A stretch of 64,000 nt of DNA. Origin: Oscillospiraceae bacterium (GTDB lineage: Bacteria > Bacillota_A > Clostridia > Oscillospirales > Oscillospiraceae). The position numbers were made by a program, and so were the translations under genes. Positions 32,833-40,395 of this stretch are shown in pieces. Numbering within the stretch: position 1 is the first letter of the stretch; the number at the start of each line of letters is the position of its first letter. Where the stretch lies: the NCBI GenBank assembly GCA_017459865.1, contig JAFUCD010000020.1, positions 62,001 through 126,000 of the forward strand, read 5' to 3'. The notes under the pieces were generated by a model that saw only the letters and a program-made list of their open reading frames with translations, was not told the DNA's origin and did no database searches.

Positions 32833-33507
32833 TCAGGGTTTCTTTTTTTCTCCTACGTAGTTCAAATAGCTTTTTAGTCTTGCTTTGGCCCGCATCATTG
32901 TCCCTGTAAAGTCGGCCGCAGAGACCTCCTCGGGTGTGATGATGGAATCGCTCATGTCCTGACGCAGTTTTTCCCAATCAAAGCTGTCGTAGAAGATGTG
33001 ATACAGTGCTTCTATCATCAAATCGTGACCTTTTTGCTGTATCTCTTCCTCGGACACAACCGGGAGCAAGTCATCCTCCATAGGCGGATTGTTATAGCCC
33101 TCAGTCAGCGCTTTGTACTGTGCGTCGGCGGCCCTCTCTGCAACAGCATCCCAATATTCACGATCATACTCGATGTGCCAGATGTCCATGTCGGCCTGTA
33201 ATGCGCCGGTGTTGAAACCTTCCGTACAGCTTTTTTTCAAGTATGCCGCCCATCGTGGAAAGCAGAAGCGCTCAAACTCGCCGATAGAAATGCTGCGAAC
33301 GCCGCCGCCATCTGGAAGGATTGCGTCATATAGTGTGGTTTCCCCAATCGGCGTGTTATTTAACAACCGATTGATCGCCTTCACGTATGCGCCCATGCCG
33401 TCATTTAAGTTCCAAGCGGATCCGGCGCGATTTTGTGTTGGAAGGTCGTACCGTGTGACGTAATAGCGCGTGAGTGCATAGATGCTGAGCTTCTTGTCTT
33501 CAGACAT
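32833..33507 (-). CDS. Hypothetical element protein
   Basis: A 224-residue soluble, acidic protein, mostly helical (AYVKAINRLLNNTPIGETTL, EYWDAVAERAADAQYKALTE, then a C-terminal RAKARLKSYLNYVGEKKKP). I recognise no family or motif. GGAGG lies eight bases upstream of the start. The gap behind it carries three TTGTACAA palindromes, so expression is probably controlled by a dimeric regulator. It lies between the lipoprotein and the integrase, in the cargo zone. Confidence 0.75.
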   Translation of the reverse strand: MSEDKKLSIYALTRYYVTRYDLPTQNRAGSAWNLNDGMGAYVKAINRLLNNTPIGETTLYDAILPDGGGVRSISIGEFERFCFPRWAAYLKKSCTEGFNTGALQADMDIWHIEYDREYWDAVAERAADAQYKALTEGYNNPPMEDDLLPVVSEEEIQQKGHDLMIEALYHIFYDSFDWEKLRQDMSDSIITPEEVSAADFTGTMMRAKARLKSYLNYVGEKKKP

Positions 33508-33528
33508 GTAAAAAGCCTCCGATAAAAA

Positions 33529-33636
33529 TGTACAATTTTTTCATTTTTTTGTACAAGATTCTATATCAAAAAAGATTGAATATCAATACTTTTTGTGGAT
33601 ATAATTTGTGTTTTGTCTAAAAAAGTGATTGTACAA
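33529..33636. promoter_or_regulatory. Three TTGTACAA-type palindromes in divergent gap
   Basis: Sites at 33529-33535 (TGTACAA), 33549-33556 and 33629-33636 (TTGTACAA) lie between the hypothetical gene and the integrase gene. On the minus strand TTGATA, 17 bases, TAGAAT (about 33588-33560) is a promoter candidate for the hypothetical gene. The sites are candidate operators for both directions. Confidence 0.6.
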
Positions 33637-33706
33637 GTCTTGCCACCTTTTCTGTCTAATGCGGTAAAATGATACCGTAATCAAACGAAAGGGCGGTGGG
33701 CCTGCA

Positions 33707-34960
33707 ATGATAATTGAAAATGGCACATCGTCCGGCATTCTGCAGGACATTGCGCTCCTATTTCAAGATAGCGGTCCCGAAAATGCCATGGTAGTTGATT
33801 TGATTACCAAAGCAAAGCGTAAATATGTTGCTGAACATCATTCACTGGCAATATCCCAGTTGAAATCAGCAAGCAAGTACAAGAACGGAAAATGGAAAAC
33901 CCACGTCTATATTGACGGTGTTCGGAAAGGAGTGGAGTTTAAGACAGAAGACGAATTATATGAGTATCTGTATGCTTTTTATAAAAAGAAAGAAAAACCG
34001 ATTACGTTTTCCGATGTGTTTGAAATGCTTATGGTCAGCAAAGAAAAAGAGTTGAACCGAAGTCATCAAACCATTTTGGATAATCGGCGGTTCTTCAAGT
34101 TTTTGAGCTCGGACATAAAGAAAAAGCCAATAGAACAGATTACATCTTCCGAGTTAAAAATGTGGTTCAAAGGATGCTACATGCCAACAAAGCCAACGGA
34201 AGAAGGCTTGCGCAAAATGATTCAAATTGTGAATCAGGTATTCAAGTATGGAATAGAAAAAGAGATATGTTCTTCAAATCCAGCGCAGACTATAGTTTTT
34301 ACGACGTATGCAAAGGATTGCCGCATAGAGCGTAAGACCGAAGAAGAACGCGCATTTTCGGATTCAGAGTTGAAGCGCATCCGAGAAGCGGCCTTACGCG
34401 ATTTAAAAAACCCGCGCGCGATTATGGTGCTCGTTGCTATTTCAACAGGGATGAGAGTCGGCGAACTCCCTGTACTTCACAAATGCGATGTCGATGATAA
34501 ATTCATCCATGTACACCGCCAACAGCTCAGAACGACAAACTCCACACCGGAAATGCACTACGAAGTGGGATATACCAAAGATGAGCGAAAGCATCCTCAC
34601 AACGGGCGATTTATTCCAATCAATCAAGAGTGCCGCGAGGCGCTGGAGTATGCTAAGTCGTTGCCGGGAGAGTCAGACTATATTTTCCATAACAAAGATG
34701 GTAGCGTCATCTTAAAAGGCGGTTACATGGAATATCTTAAAAGACTTTGCAAGAAACTCGGCATTAAGACAGACCACAATCATGCGTTTCGGGTTGCTTT
34801 CAACAATTATCTTATCGAGCTTGGATTCTCAGCGGCAGACCGAGCCTTAATACTTGGGCATGCAGTTGAAACAAATGAAAGGCACTATTCTCAATCCGAC
34901 AGACGCCGCATTGATTCGATTTACGACAAAATGGTATCTGCAAAGAGACTAATAGAATAG
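33707..34960 (+). CDS. Tyrosine-type site-specific integrase (inner element)
   Basis: A 417-residue integrase. The N-terminal AP2-like arm-binding region is about 60-100 (KYKNGKWKTHVYIDGVRKGV), the SAM-like domain about 105-205, and the catalytic domain carries Arg in STGMRVGELPVL (about 247), HAFRVAFNNYL (HxxR, about 362) and ILGHAVETNERHYSQ with the nucleophile Tyr (about 396). It differs from the usual HxLR by HAFR. It lies 36 bases before tRNA-Arg D and the right core, so it is the recombinase of the 26.05-35.17 kb element. The ribosome binding site is weak (GGGCGGTGGG). Confidence 0.95.
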   Translation: MIIENGTSSGILQDIALLFQDSGPENAMVVDLITKAKRKYVAEHHSLAISQLKSASKYKNGKWKTHVYIDGVRKGVEFKTEDELYEYLYAFYKKKEKPITFSDVFEMLMVSKEKELNRSHQTILDNRRFFKFLSSDIKKKPIEQITSSELKMWFKGCYMPTKPTEEGLRKMIQIVNQVFKYGIEKEICSSNPAQTIVFTTYAKDCRIERKTEEERAFSDSELKRIREAALRDLKNPRAIMVLVAISTGMRVGELPVLHKCDVDDKFIHVHRQQLRTTNSTPEMHYEVGYTKDERKHPHNGRFIPINQECREALEYAKSLPGESDYIFHNKDGSVILKGGYMEYLKRLCKKLGIKTDHNHAFRVAFNNYLIELGFSAADRALILGHAVETNERHYSQSDRRRIDSIYDKMVSAKRLIE

Positions 34961-34962
34961 AA

Positions 34963-34994
34963 AAAGGGAAGCTGGTATAAACCAACTTCCCTTT
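34963..34994 (+). terminator. Terminator between integrase and tRNA-Arg D
   Basis: AAAGGGAAGCTGGT pairs with ACCAACTTCCCTTT (one bulge). It ends the integrase message before the convergent tRNA gene. Confidence 0.8.
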
Positions 34995-34995
34995 A

Positions 34996-35072
34996 TGGCG
35001 TCCCTGGAGGGATTCGAACCCCCGGCCTCACCCTTAGGAGGGGCGCGCTCTATCCAGCTGAGCTACAGAGAC
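34996..35072 (-). tRNA. tRNA-Arg(CCU), intact copy D
   Basis: On the minus strand this is a full 74-base cloverleaf plus encoded CCA: acceptor GTCTCTG/CAGGGAC, D arm GCTC-AGCTGGATA-GAGC, anticodon arm CGCCC-CTCCTAA-GGGTG, variable AGGCC, T arm GGGGG-TTCGAAT-CCCTC, G73. It reads AGG codons. It is the only complete tRNA-Arg(CCU) in the window and lies inside the inner mobile element, between its integrase and its right arm sites. All other copies here are split. Confidence 0.97.
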
Positions 35073-35086
35073 ACGGCGAATGGACA

Positions 35087-35105
35087 TTGTACCCACTTGT
35101 ACCCA
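35087..35105. repeat. Arm-type repeats, right end of inner element
   Basis: Two direct copies of TTGTACCCA separated by C, 54 bases inside the right core (35159-35167). They pair with 26119-26140. Confidence 0.75.
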
Positions 35106-35158
35106 GTATTATAATGTAAAAAGCCTGAATTATCAACCGATTCGGCGGAAAAACACTC

Positions 35159-35199
35159 GCTTAGGAGGCGGCTGCTCTATCCAGCTGAGCTACCAGGGC
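35159..35199 (-). tRNA. tRNA-Arg(CCU) 5' half B (split remnant)
   Basis: The minus strand reads GCCCTGGTAGCTCAGCTGGA and on to anticodon stem GCCGC and loop CTCCTAAGC, then leaves tRNA sequence. It is complementary to 3' half B at 26015-26059. It marks the right junction of the inner element. Confidence 0.9.
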
Positions 35200-35240
35200 A
35201 AATATTGAATTGTGTGCCATTTTTCAATGGCTGTACTTAT

Positions 35241-35281
35241 GCTTAGGAGGCAGTTGCTCTATCCTGCTGAGCTACGTGGGC
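35241..35281 (-). tRNA. tRNA-Arg(CCU) 5' half C (orphan)
   Basis: The minus strand reads GCCCACGTAGCTCAGCAGGA and on to anticodon stem ACTGC and loop CTCCTAAGC. Its partner 3' half (GCAGT stem, CGTGGGY acceptor) is not found in the window and was probably deleted with the left end of the older element. Confidence 0.88.
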
Positions 35282-35287
35282 ATGTGT

Positions 35288-35307
35288 TTGTCACTCATTG
35301 TCACTCA
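35288..35307. repeat. Arm-type repeats, right end of outer element
   Basis: Two direct copies of TTGTCACTCA, 54 bases inside the right outer core (35361-35369). They pair with 17796-17820. Confidence 0.75.
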
Positions 35308-35360
35308 ATTACAAAACGAAAAAAAGCTTGATTTAGGCCGCCTCTGAGCGATTGACGCAC

Positions 35361-35401
35361 GCTTAGGAGGCGGTCGCTCTATCCTGCTGAGCTACTGGGG
35401 C
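35361..35401 (-). tRNA. tRNA-Arg(CCU) 5' half A (split remnant)
   Basis: The minus strand reads GCCCCAGTAGCTCAGCAGGA and on to anticodon stem ACCGC and loop CTCCTAAGC. It is complementary to 3' half A at 17694-17738. Together A5' and A3' rebuild a 74-base tRNA-Arg(CCU), presumably the original chromosomal gene, now interrupted by 17.6 kb. Confidence 0.92.
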
Positions 35402-35455
35402 ATGACGCTTTGCTATTTTACCGCACGTTGCCGCGCCTGTCAAGCGAGCCGTGCC

Positions 35456-36001
35456 TCATGCGAGCGGATAGACCTTCAGAGTCTCCGCCACGCGGAGCAG
35501 CTCGTCACGCGTGACGCCCTGCGCGTTGAGCGAGACAAAGCATTGCGGCTCGATGTTCGAGATGAGAGCGCTGCGATACACGACGCCCTCGATCTCTTTC
35601 TCTTCATAGATCACATCCCTGCCGCCGAGCGTCATTTCCTCGTAGACGAGCAGGTCCTCCGTATCAACGGAGGTGGAAGTGCTTCCGTATGCAAAGACCA
35701 AGCTGATGGTCCGCTCGAGGCCAAGATCGGGGGAGACGTATACCGCGTACACGAATACCGCGCCGTCGGACTTCAGCTGCTCCAGGACGAGATCTTCCGG
35801 CAATTCTGCCGTGAACAGCGTATCCGCCTCCTTCGCCGGGAGCGCGACCGACGGGGCTTCGTTTTTGCCCGTTGTCTGAAGCCAGAAGTTTATCAGGTCT
35901 GCGCGGATGGTCGGGAAGGCGAACCAGCCCATCGCCAGCAGCGCCGCGAGCGTCAGCAGCACGGTGAGCACGGTGCGGAGCGTCTTTCTGCTTTTCGTCA
36001 T
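35456..36001 (-). CDS. Membrane-anchored exported protein of sigma operon
   Basis: A 181-residue protein with an N-terminal membrane helix (about 8-28, RTVLTVLLTLAALLAMGWFA) and an extracellular domain of about 145 residues. The alternating beta pattern and the ending (GVTRDELLRVAETLKVYPLA) resemble the DUF4367-type ectodomain of its upstream neighbour. It overlaps that gene by ATGA. It is the last gene of a three-gene ECF sigma operon and may be a second sensor or an effector. Confidence 0.8.
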   Translation of the reverse strand: MTKSRKTLRTVLTVLLTLAALLAMGWFAFPTIRADLINFWLQTTGKNEAPSVALPAKEADTLFTAELPEDLVLEQLKSDGAVFVYAVYVSPDLGLERTISLVFAYGSTSTSVDTEDLLVYEEMTLGGRDVIYEEKEIEGVVYRSALISNIEPQCFVSLNAQGVTRDELLRVAETLKVYPLA

Positions 36002-36780
36002 GACGCGGACTCCGCCACGGTGAGAAGATGCAGACTCTCGGCGGCGGCGAGCGCCTCCGCGCGCGACAGATCATGCGTCTCGATCACGATCAGGCATCCA
36101 ACATTCGAATGTGTGAAATCAAAGGCGGCGATTTCGATCGTGTCGCCGAAGTCGGTCAGGAAACAGGGAGTGTTGAAGTTGGGGAGCGTGATCTCCTCCG
36201 TGGGATGGTGATCCGGATCCTTCGCGGCGTAGGAGAGCCCGTCTCCGGTCGCGAAGGAGATCTTCACCGTGCGAGAGGGCTGCGCGATGTCGCGATAGAG
36301 CAGCGTGTCTGTCTCGCCGTCCGGCGCGGTCTCCTCCAGCTCGAAGCGGCTGGGGAGTGTGATGCCGAAGGAGGGGATCACGCCGTCTGTGTGCACATAA
36401 TCGATGTCGCTTGAGGCGTCATGGCGCGTGATCACGGTGCTGGTGGAAAGCGCGCGCTCCTGCCGCTGCCCGGCGTAGACGAGCATGCCCAGCGCCAGCA
36501 CGAGGATCGCCGCCAGCGGCAGAACGCGCATGAGTCTGCGCGGCGCGCGCGGCTGCTCCGGCGCGTCGGGATCAAGCGCCGTCGTGGGCAGATATTCGGC
36601 CCGGAAACGCTCCAGCGCGGCGTCCACGTCCGCGCGAGGCAGCTTCGCATCCGGGTGTGCGCGCAGCGCTGCCTCCGCGCGCAGGAGCTCTTCGGGGTCC
36701 CGTTCGCGCCGCAAAAGCTCCACCAGAGCTTCCGTCGACATCCGTTCGAACGCAGTTGATGTATGGATTCGATCGTTCAT
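35998..36780 (-). CDS. Anti-sigma-like protein, DUF4367 type
   Basis: A 260-residue protein: cytosolic N-terminus (1-94) rich in Glu/Arg/Ala helices (ALVELLRRERDPEELLRAEA), a membrane helix (about 95-114, RVLPLAAILVLALGMLVYAG) and a C-terminal ectodomain ending in RAEALAAAESLHLLTVA, like DUF4367. The start at 36780 has AAGGAG upstream; the longer frame overlaps the sigma gene. It directly follows the sigma gene (4-base gap), the typical place of the cognate anti-sigma. Confidence 0.82.
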   Translation of the reverse strand: MNDRIHTSTAFERMSTEALVELLRRERDPEELLRAEAALRAHPDAKLPRADVDAALERFRAEYLPTTALDPDAPEQPRAPRRLMRVLPLAAILVLALGMLVYAGQRQERALSTSTVITRHDASSDIDYVHTDGVIPSFGITLPSRFELEETAPDGETDTLLYRDIAQPSRTVKISFATGDGLSYAAKDPDHHPTEEITLPNFNTPCFLTDFGDTIEIAAFDFTHSNVGCLIVIETHDLSRAEALAAAESLHLLTVAESAS

Positions 36781-36784
36781 CTCG

Positions 36785-37300
36785 TCAGCTCCTTTCCGCG
36801 TAGTCATCCGACCGCAATTCAAGCAGGACCTTCTTTTGCAGCTTGGCGCGGATGCGCTGCACGCGCTTTTTGCAGGCCTCTTCTCCGATGCCAAGCTCAT
36901 CCGCTGCCTCGCGGATCGTGTAACGGTCCACGGCGACGCGGCGAAACAGGCGAAACTCCTTCTCTGAGATCAGATCCGCGAATTCGATCTCGGAGTAATC
37001 GTCATATTGTCCCGGGACGCCCCGATAATCCGGAGCCGGCACGACCCGCTGTGCCTGAGCGGCCGCAAACCGCCGCATGTTTTTCGTCACAAATAACAGC
37101 GTCGTCACGAGCCAGCCCTCGGGATTGTTGCTTTCCAGGCAGGCGTCAGCACGGCGGCACGCGATGCAAAAGGCCTCCTGCGCTGCCTCCTCCGCCAGCG
37201 GCAGATTTCCCAGTCTGGCATAGGCAATGCCGACCAGCTTGTCATACATGTCACGGAACATGGCGGTGAGGCGGTCGTTTTGTTCTTTTGTCAAACTCAT
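36785..37300 (-). CDS. ECF-type RNA polymerase sigma factor (second)
   Basis: A 171-residue protein. Region 2 is about 12-85 (LPLAEEAAQEAFCIACRRAD, GWLVTTLLFVTKNMRRF) and region 4 about 110-160 (FADLISEKEFRLFRRVAVDR, YTIREAADELGIGEEACKKR, VQRIRAKLQKK). The middle is short, as in ECF factors. It leads a three-gene operon with two membrane proteins. It is only distantly similar to the sigma factor at 5983-6465. Confidence 0.92.
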   Translation of the reverse strand: MSLTKEQNDRLTAMFRDMYDKLVGIAYARLGNLPLAEEAAQEAFCIACRRADACLESNNPEGWLVTTLLFVTKNMRRFAAAQAQRVVPAPDYRGVPGQYDDYSEIEFADLISEKEFRLFRRVAVDRYTIREAADELGIGEEACKKRVQRIRAKLQKKVLLELRSDDYAERS

Positions 37301-37460
37301 CTTTTCCCAGCTCTCTGTTCAAAGCTCTGTGCACCCGGTTTCTCGATGCACATACCCATCCTTATGAGAAAATATGTCGGATCAGGTCGATCCGGGGACA
37401 GAGAAAAGAAAAATAATTTAGGATTTTTGCAGAGACGGATCGCATCCGCCCGCAAGCGAC

Positions 37461-37497
37461 GAAACAGGAGCATCCCGATTTGGAATGCTCCTGTTTG
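37461..37497 (-). terminator. Hairpin after the flavoenzyme operon
   Basis: AAACAGGAGCAT pairs with ATGCTCCTGTTT around a 13-base loop. It lies after the stop at 37513 of the minus-strand operon. The T-run is short, so efficiency is uncertain. Confidence 0.65.
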
Positions 37498-37512
37498 CGA
37501 TTTGGATTGCTG

Positions 37513-39588
37513 TTACAGCGTCACAGCGACGTCGTATGCGCTGTGGACCGCGTTGGCGATCGTGCCGCTCTTGACGGCGTCGCCGACGCGCAGGACCCGG
37601 AGACCCTTGCGCTTGAGGTCGTCCTCCAGATCGGGGATCGGACGCACGCCCATCGACAGGACGACCGCCTCGGCGGGCAGCGTGCTGCGCGCGCCGGACT
37701 TCGCGTCCTCGACGATGACGGTCTTGTCGCCGATGGCGACGAGCTTCGTGCCGGGCTTGAACTTGCAGCCCGCGGGGACAAGGCGCTCCATCTCGTCGTC
37801 GACGAGCTGGAACCACGTGCCCGGGGCGATCTCGGGCGCCATCTCGAGGATCGTGACGTCGCAGCCGTCCTGGAGCAGGAATTCGGCGGTCTCCAGACCC
37901 GTCATGCCGCTGCCGATGACGACGGCGGTCTTGTCCTTCGGACGGACCTCGCCGAGAATGACCTCCGGGGCGGTGCAGACGTGCGCCTTCTCCACGCCGG
38001 GGATGCTCTTCGGCACGACCGGCACGCCGCCCGTCGCGAGCAGGACGACGTCGGGCTTCATCGCCGCGACGGAGTCCGCCGTGACCTCCACGCCCGAGCA
38101 GACCGTGACGCCGATCTTTTCCACACTCGTCATGAGATCCTCGACGCACCAATGGAGCTTGCCCTTGAGATGGCAGGACGCGGCGGTGTTCACCTGTCCG
38201 CCGACCTCCTTGGCCTTTTCCAGCACGGTCACGGCAAAGCCGCGGCGCGCGAGCACCTCAGCAGCCATCAGACCCGCGGGGCCCGCGCCGACGACGACGG
38301 CGGACTTGCCCTCTCCGTCACGCGGCAGGTTGTTGTCCGCGCGCTCTCTGCCCACGGCGGGGTTCAGCGCGCACTCGCCGGACTTGCCGACCTTCGCGTT
38401 CGTCATGAACGAGGAGATGCAGTTCAGGCAGCCGATGCAGCGCTTGATGTCCTCGGGGCGGCCTTCCTCGACCTTCTGCACCCAATGCGGATCGCAGATG
38501 AAGGTGCGGGCAGAGCCGACGAAGTCCTGATATCCCTCGGCGATCTGCCGCTCCGCCTGCTCGGGCGAGCGGATGAAGTTCGCCGCGCACACGGGGATCG
38601 AGACGACGGACTTGATTTCCTTGGCGAGATAGGCGCGCCAGCCGGGCTCGAAGCTCGTGGGCTCCAGCCAGCGGTTGTACACGTCATAGCATGCGGACGT
38701 GACGTTGATCGCGTCGACGCCGAGCTTCTCCAGTTCCACGGCGACCCGCTTGCCGTATTCGAGATCATAGCCCTTGCCGGGCTTGCCGATCTTGTCATAC
38801 ATCTCGTCGGCGGTGAGACGCACCATCAGCGGATAGTCGCGCCCGCAGCGCGCGCGGATGCCGGTGATGATCTCGGAGACGAAGCGCATGCGGTTTTCAA
38901 AGCTGCCGCCGTATTCGTCGGTGCGGTGGTTCGTGTTCGGGGAGAGGAACTGCTGGATCATGTAGCCGTGACCGCCATGCAGCTCGACGATGTCGACGCC
39001 CGCCTTCTGGCAGCGCACCGCCGCCTCGATGAAGTCGCTTATGAGCTTTTTGACTTCTTTCTTGCTCATCGCGTGCATGCGCATCGCGCCGTGGTTTGCA
39101 AGCTCCACCTTCGACGGCGCCTGCACCGACCAGATGAGCTTGCGCTCCTCCATGCCGAGCAGGATCGGCGTCGCCTTGAAGATGCCGTCGAGCACCTTCG
39201 GGAAGCGCTTGACGATGGGGATGACCATCGGCAGGCTGTTCGTGCTGGCGGAGTAGCCCTGCCGGCCGGGGTGGTGCAGCTGGATGCCGAGCTTTGCGCC
39301 GTGGCGGTGGATGCGCTCGACGAACTTGCGCATCGGCTCGATGTGGTAGTCGTGGCTCATGGCGAGCTGCGTGTAGGTGGAGGCGGCGCCCATGTCGTTG
39401 ACGCGCGTGACGCCCGGGATGATGAGCCCCACGCCGCCCTTCGCGCGCTCCTCATAGTAGTCCATGAGCTTTTCCGTCGGCGTGCCGTCCGGCTGACCGA
39501 GACTCATCTCCGCCGCCGTCATGACGGTGCGGTTTTTCACGGTCAGCGTGCCGATGTTCATCGGGCTGAGCAGGTTTTCAAATGCCAT
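37513..39588 (-). CDS. OYE-family Fe-S flavoenzyme (BaiCD/FadH-like)
   Basis: A 691-residue enzyme of the 2,4-dienoyl-CoA reductase/BaiCD type. The N-terminal TIM barrel (1-370) binds FMN and carries HHPGRQGYS, ELHGGHGYMIQQFLSPNTNH and RTDEYGGSFENR. A 4Fe-4S motif, CIGCLNC followed by Cys (about 385-404), links to an FAD/NAD(P)H domain with AVVVGAGPAGLMAAEVLARR (about 425) and AVVIGSGMTGLETAEFL (about 550). It transfers hydride to activated C=C bonds of enones or enoyl-CoAs. With the SDR and the cyclase-like protein next to it, the substrate could be a cyclic hydrophobic compound; this is inference. AAGGAG precedes ATG at 39588. Confidence 0.9.
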   Translation of the reverse strand: MAFENLLSPMNIGTLTVKNRTVMTAAEMSLGQPDGTPTEKLMDYYEERAKGGVGLIIPGVTRVNDMGAASTYTQLAMSHDYHIEPMRKFVERIHRHGAKLGIQLHHPGRQGYSASTNSLPMVIPIVKRFPKVLDGIFKATPILLGMEERKLIWSVQAPSKVELANHGAMRMHAMSKKEVKKLISDFIEAAVRCQKAGVDIVELHGGHGYMIQQFLSPNTNHRTDEYGGSFENRMRFVSEIITGIRARCGRDYPLMVRLTADEMYDKIGKPGKGYDLEYGKRVAVELEKLGVDAINVTSACYDVYNRWLEPTSFEPGWRAYLAKEIKSVVSIPVCAANFIRSPEQAERQIAEGYQDFVGSARTFICDPHWVQKVEEGRPEDIKRCIGCLNCISSFMTNAKVGKSGECALNPAVGRERADNNLPRDGEGKSAVVVGAGPAGLMAAEVLARRGFAVTVLEKAKEVGGQVNTAASCHLKGKLHWCVEDLMTSVEKIGVTVCSGVEVTADSVAAMKPDVVLLATGGVPVVPKSIPGVEKAHVCTAPEVILGEVRPKDKTAVVIGSGMTGLETAEFLLQDGCDVTILEMAPEIAPGTWFQLVDDEMERLVPAGCKFKPGTKLVAIGDKTVIVEDAKSGARSTLPAEAVVLSMGVRPIPDLEDDLKRKGLRVLRVGDAVKSGTIANAVHSAYDVAVTL

Positions 39589-39591
39589 GGG

Positions 39592-40383
39592 TCAGTTCTC
39601 CTTTTTTCCCAGACGCTTTTCCATGCGGACGAGCTTGTTGTACTCCAGCTTCCAGTAGATGTCGCGCACCGGCGGGCACACGCCCATGAGCACCTTGCTC
39701 AGACCGAACAGGAAGCTCGGCGAGACGTATTTCTTGCCGCTCTCGATACCGGCGACCATCTTGCGCGCCACCACGTCGGGCTTCTGCACGGGGAAGGGCT
39801 TTTCGAATTTCTCACCGTCGGCGGCAACGACGAAGAAGTTCGTGTCCGTCGCGACGGGGTAGAGGCAGGTCATCTTGAGATTGTCGGGCTTCTCGACGCG
39901 CACGGCCTGCTGGAAGCCCTGCGTGGCGAACTTGCTCGCGCTGTAGACGGCGTAGCCCGGCATCGCCATCTGCCCGATGGCGCTGACCGTGATGGCGAGA
40001 TGCCCGTCGCGGCCATTGAGATGCTTCAAGTACCGGGAATAAGTGTACATCGGCGCGAAGGTGTTCGTGCGGAACATCTTCTCCACGCGCTCCCAGTCCA
40101 TGTAGTCATAGCGCTCATAATAGGGGAAGCCGGCGTTGGCGTAGAAAATATCGATCTTCTCGAACATGCTCTCGGCCTTGTCGAAGAGCTTTTCGATGCC
40201 TTCGGGGCTGCTCACGTCGCAGTCAAAGGGCGTGACGTTCGGGGCAAAGCCCGTGAGCTTTTCCACCGCGTGGCGGCTGACGGCGAGGATCTGGTTGTCC
40301 GCGCCCTCCTTGAGCAGCTTCAGGACCTCCAGACCGATGCCGCTGCTCGCGCCGGTCAGAACGATGCGTTTTCCGTTGATCAT
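39592..40383 (-). CDS. Short-chain dehydrogenase/reductase
   Basis: A 263-residue SDR. The cofactor motif TGASSGIG (10-17), then NNAG-equivalent YANAGFPYY (about 84), the catalytic Ser in ITVSAIGQ (about 133), and YSASK (Tyr/Lys at about 149 and 153) are present. The acidic residue after strand 2 is replaced by SRHAVE, favouring NADPH. It probably reduces a keto group or oxidises an alcohol of the same substrate as the flavoenzyme, three bases downstream. Confidence 0.92.
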   Translation of the reverse strand: MINGKRIVLTGASSGIGLEVLKLLKEGADNQILAVSRHAVEKLTGFAPNVTPFDCDVSSPEGIEKLFDKAESMFEKIDIFYANAGFPYYERYDYMDWERVEKMFRTNTFAPMYTYSRYLKHLNGRDGHLAITVSAIGQMAMPGYAVYSASKFATQGFQQAVRVEKPDNLKMTCLYPVATDTNFFVVAADGEKFEKPFPVQKPDVVARKMVAGIESGKKYVSPSFLFGLSKVLMGVCPPVRDIYWKLEYNKLVRMEKRLGKKEN

Positions 40384-40395
40384 ATGAATTACTCC

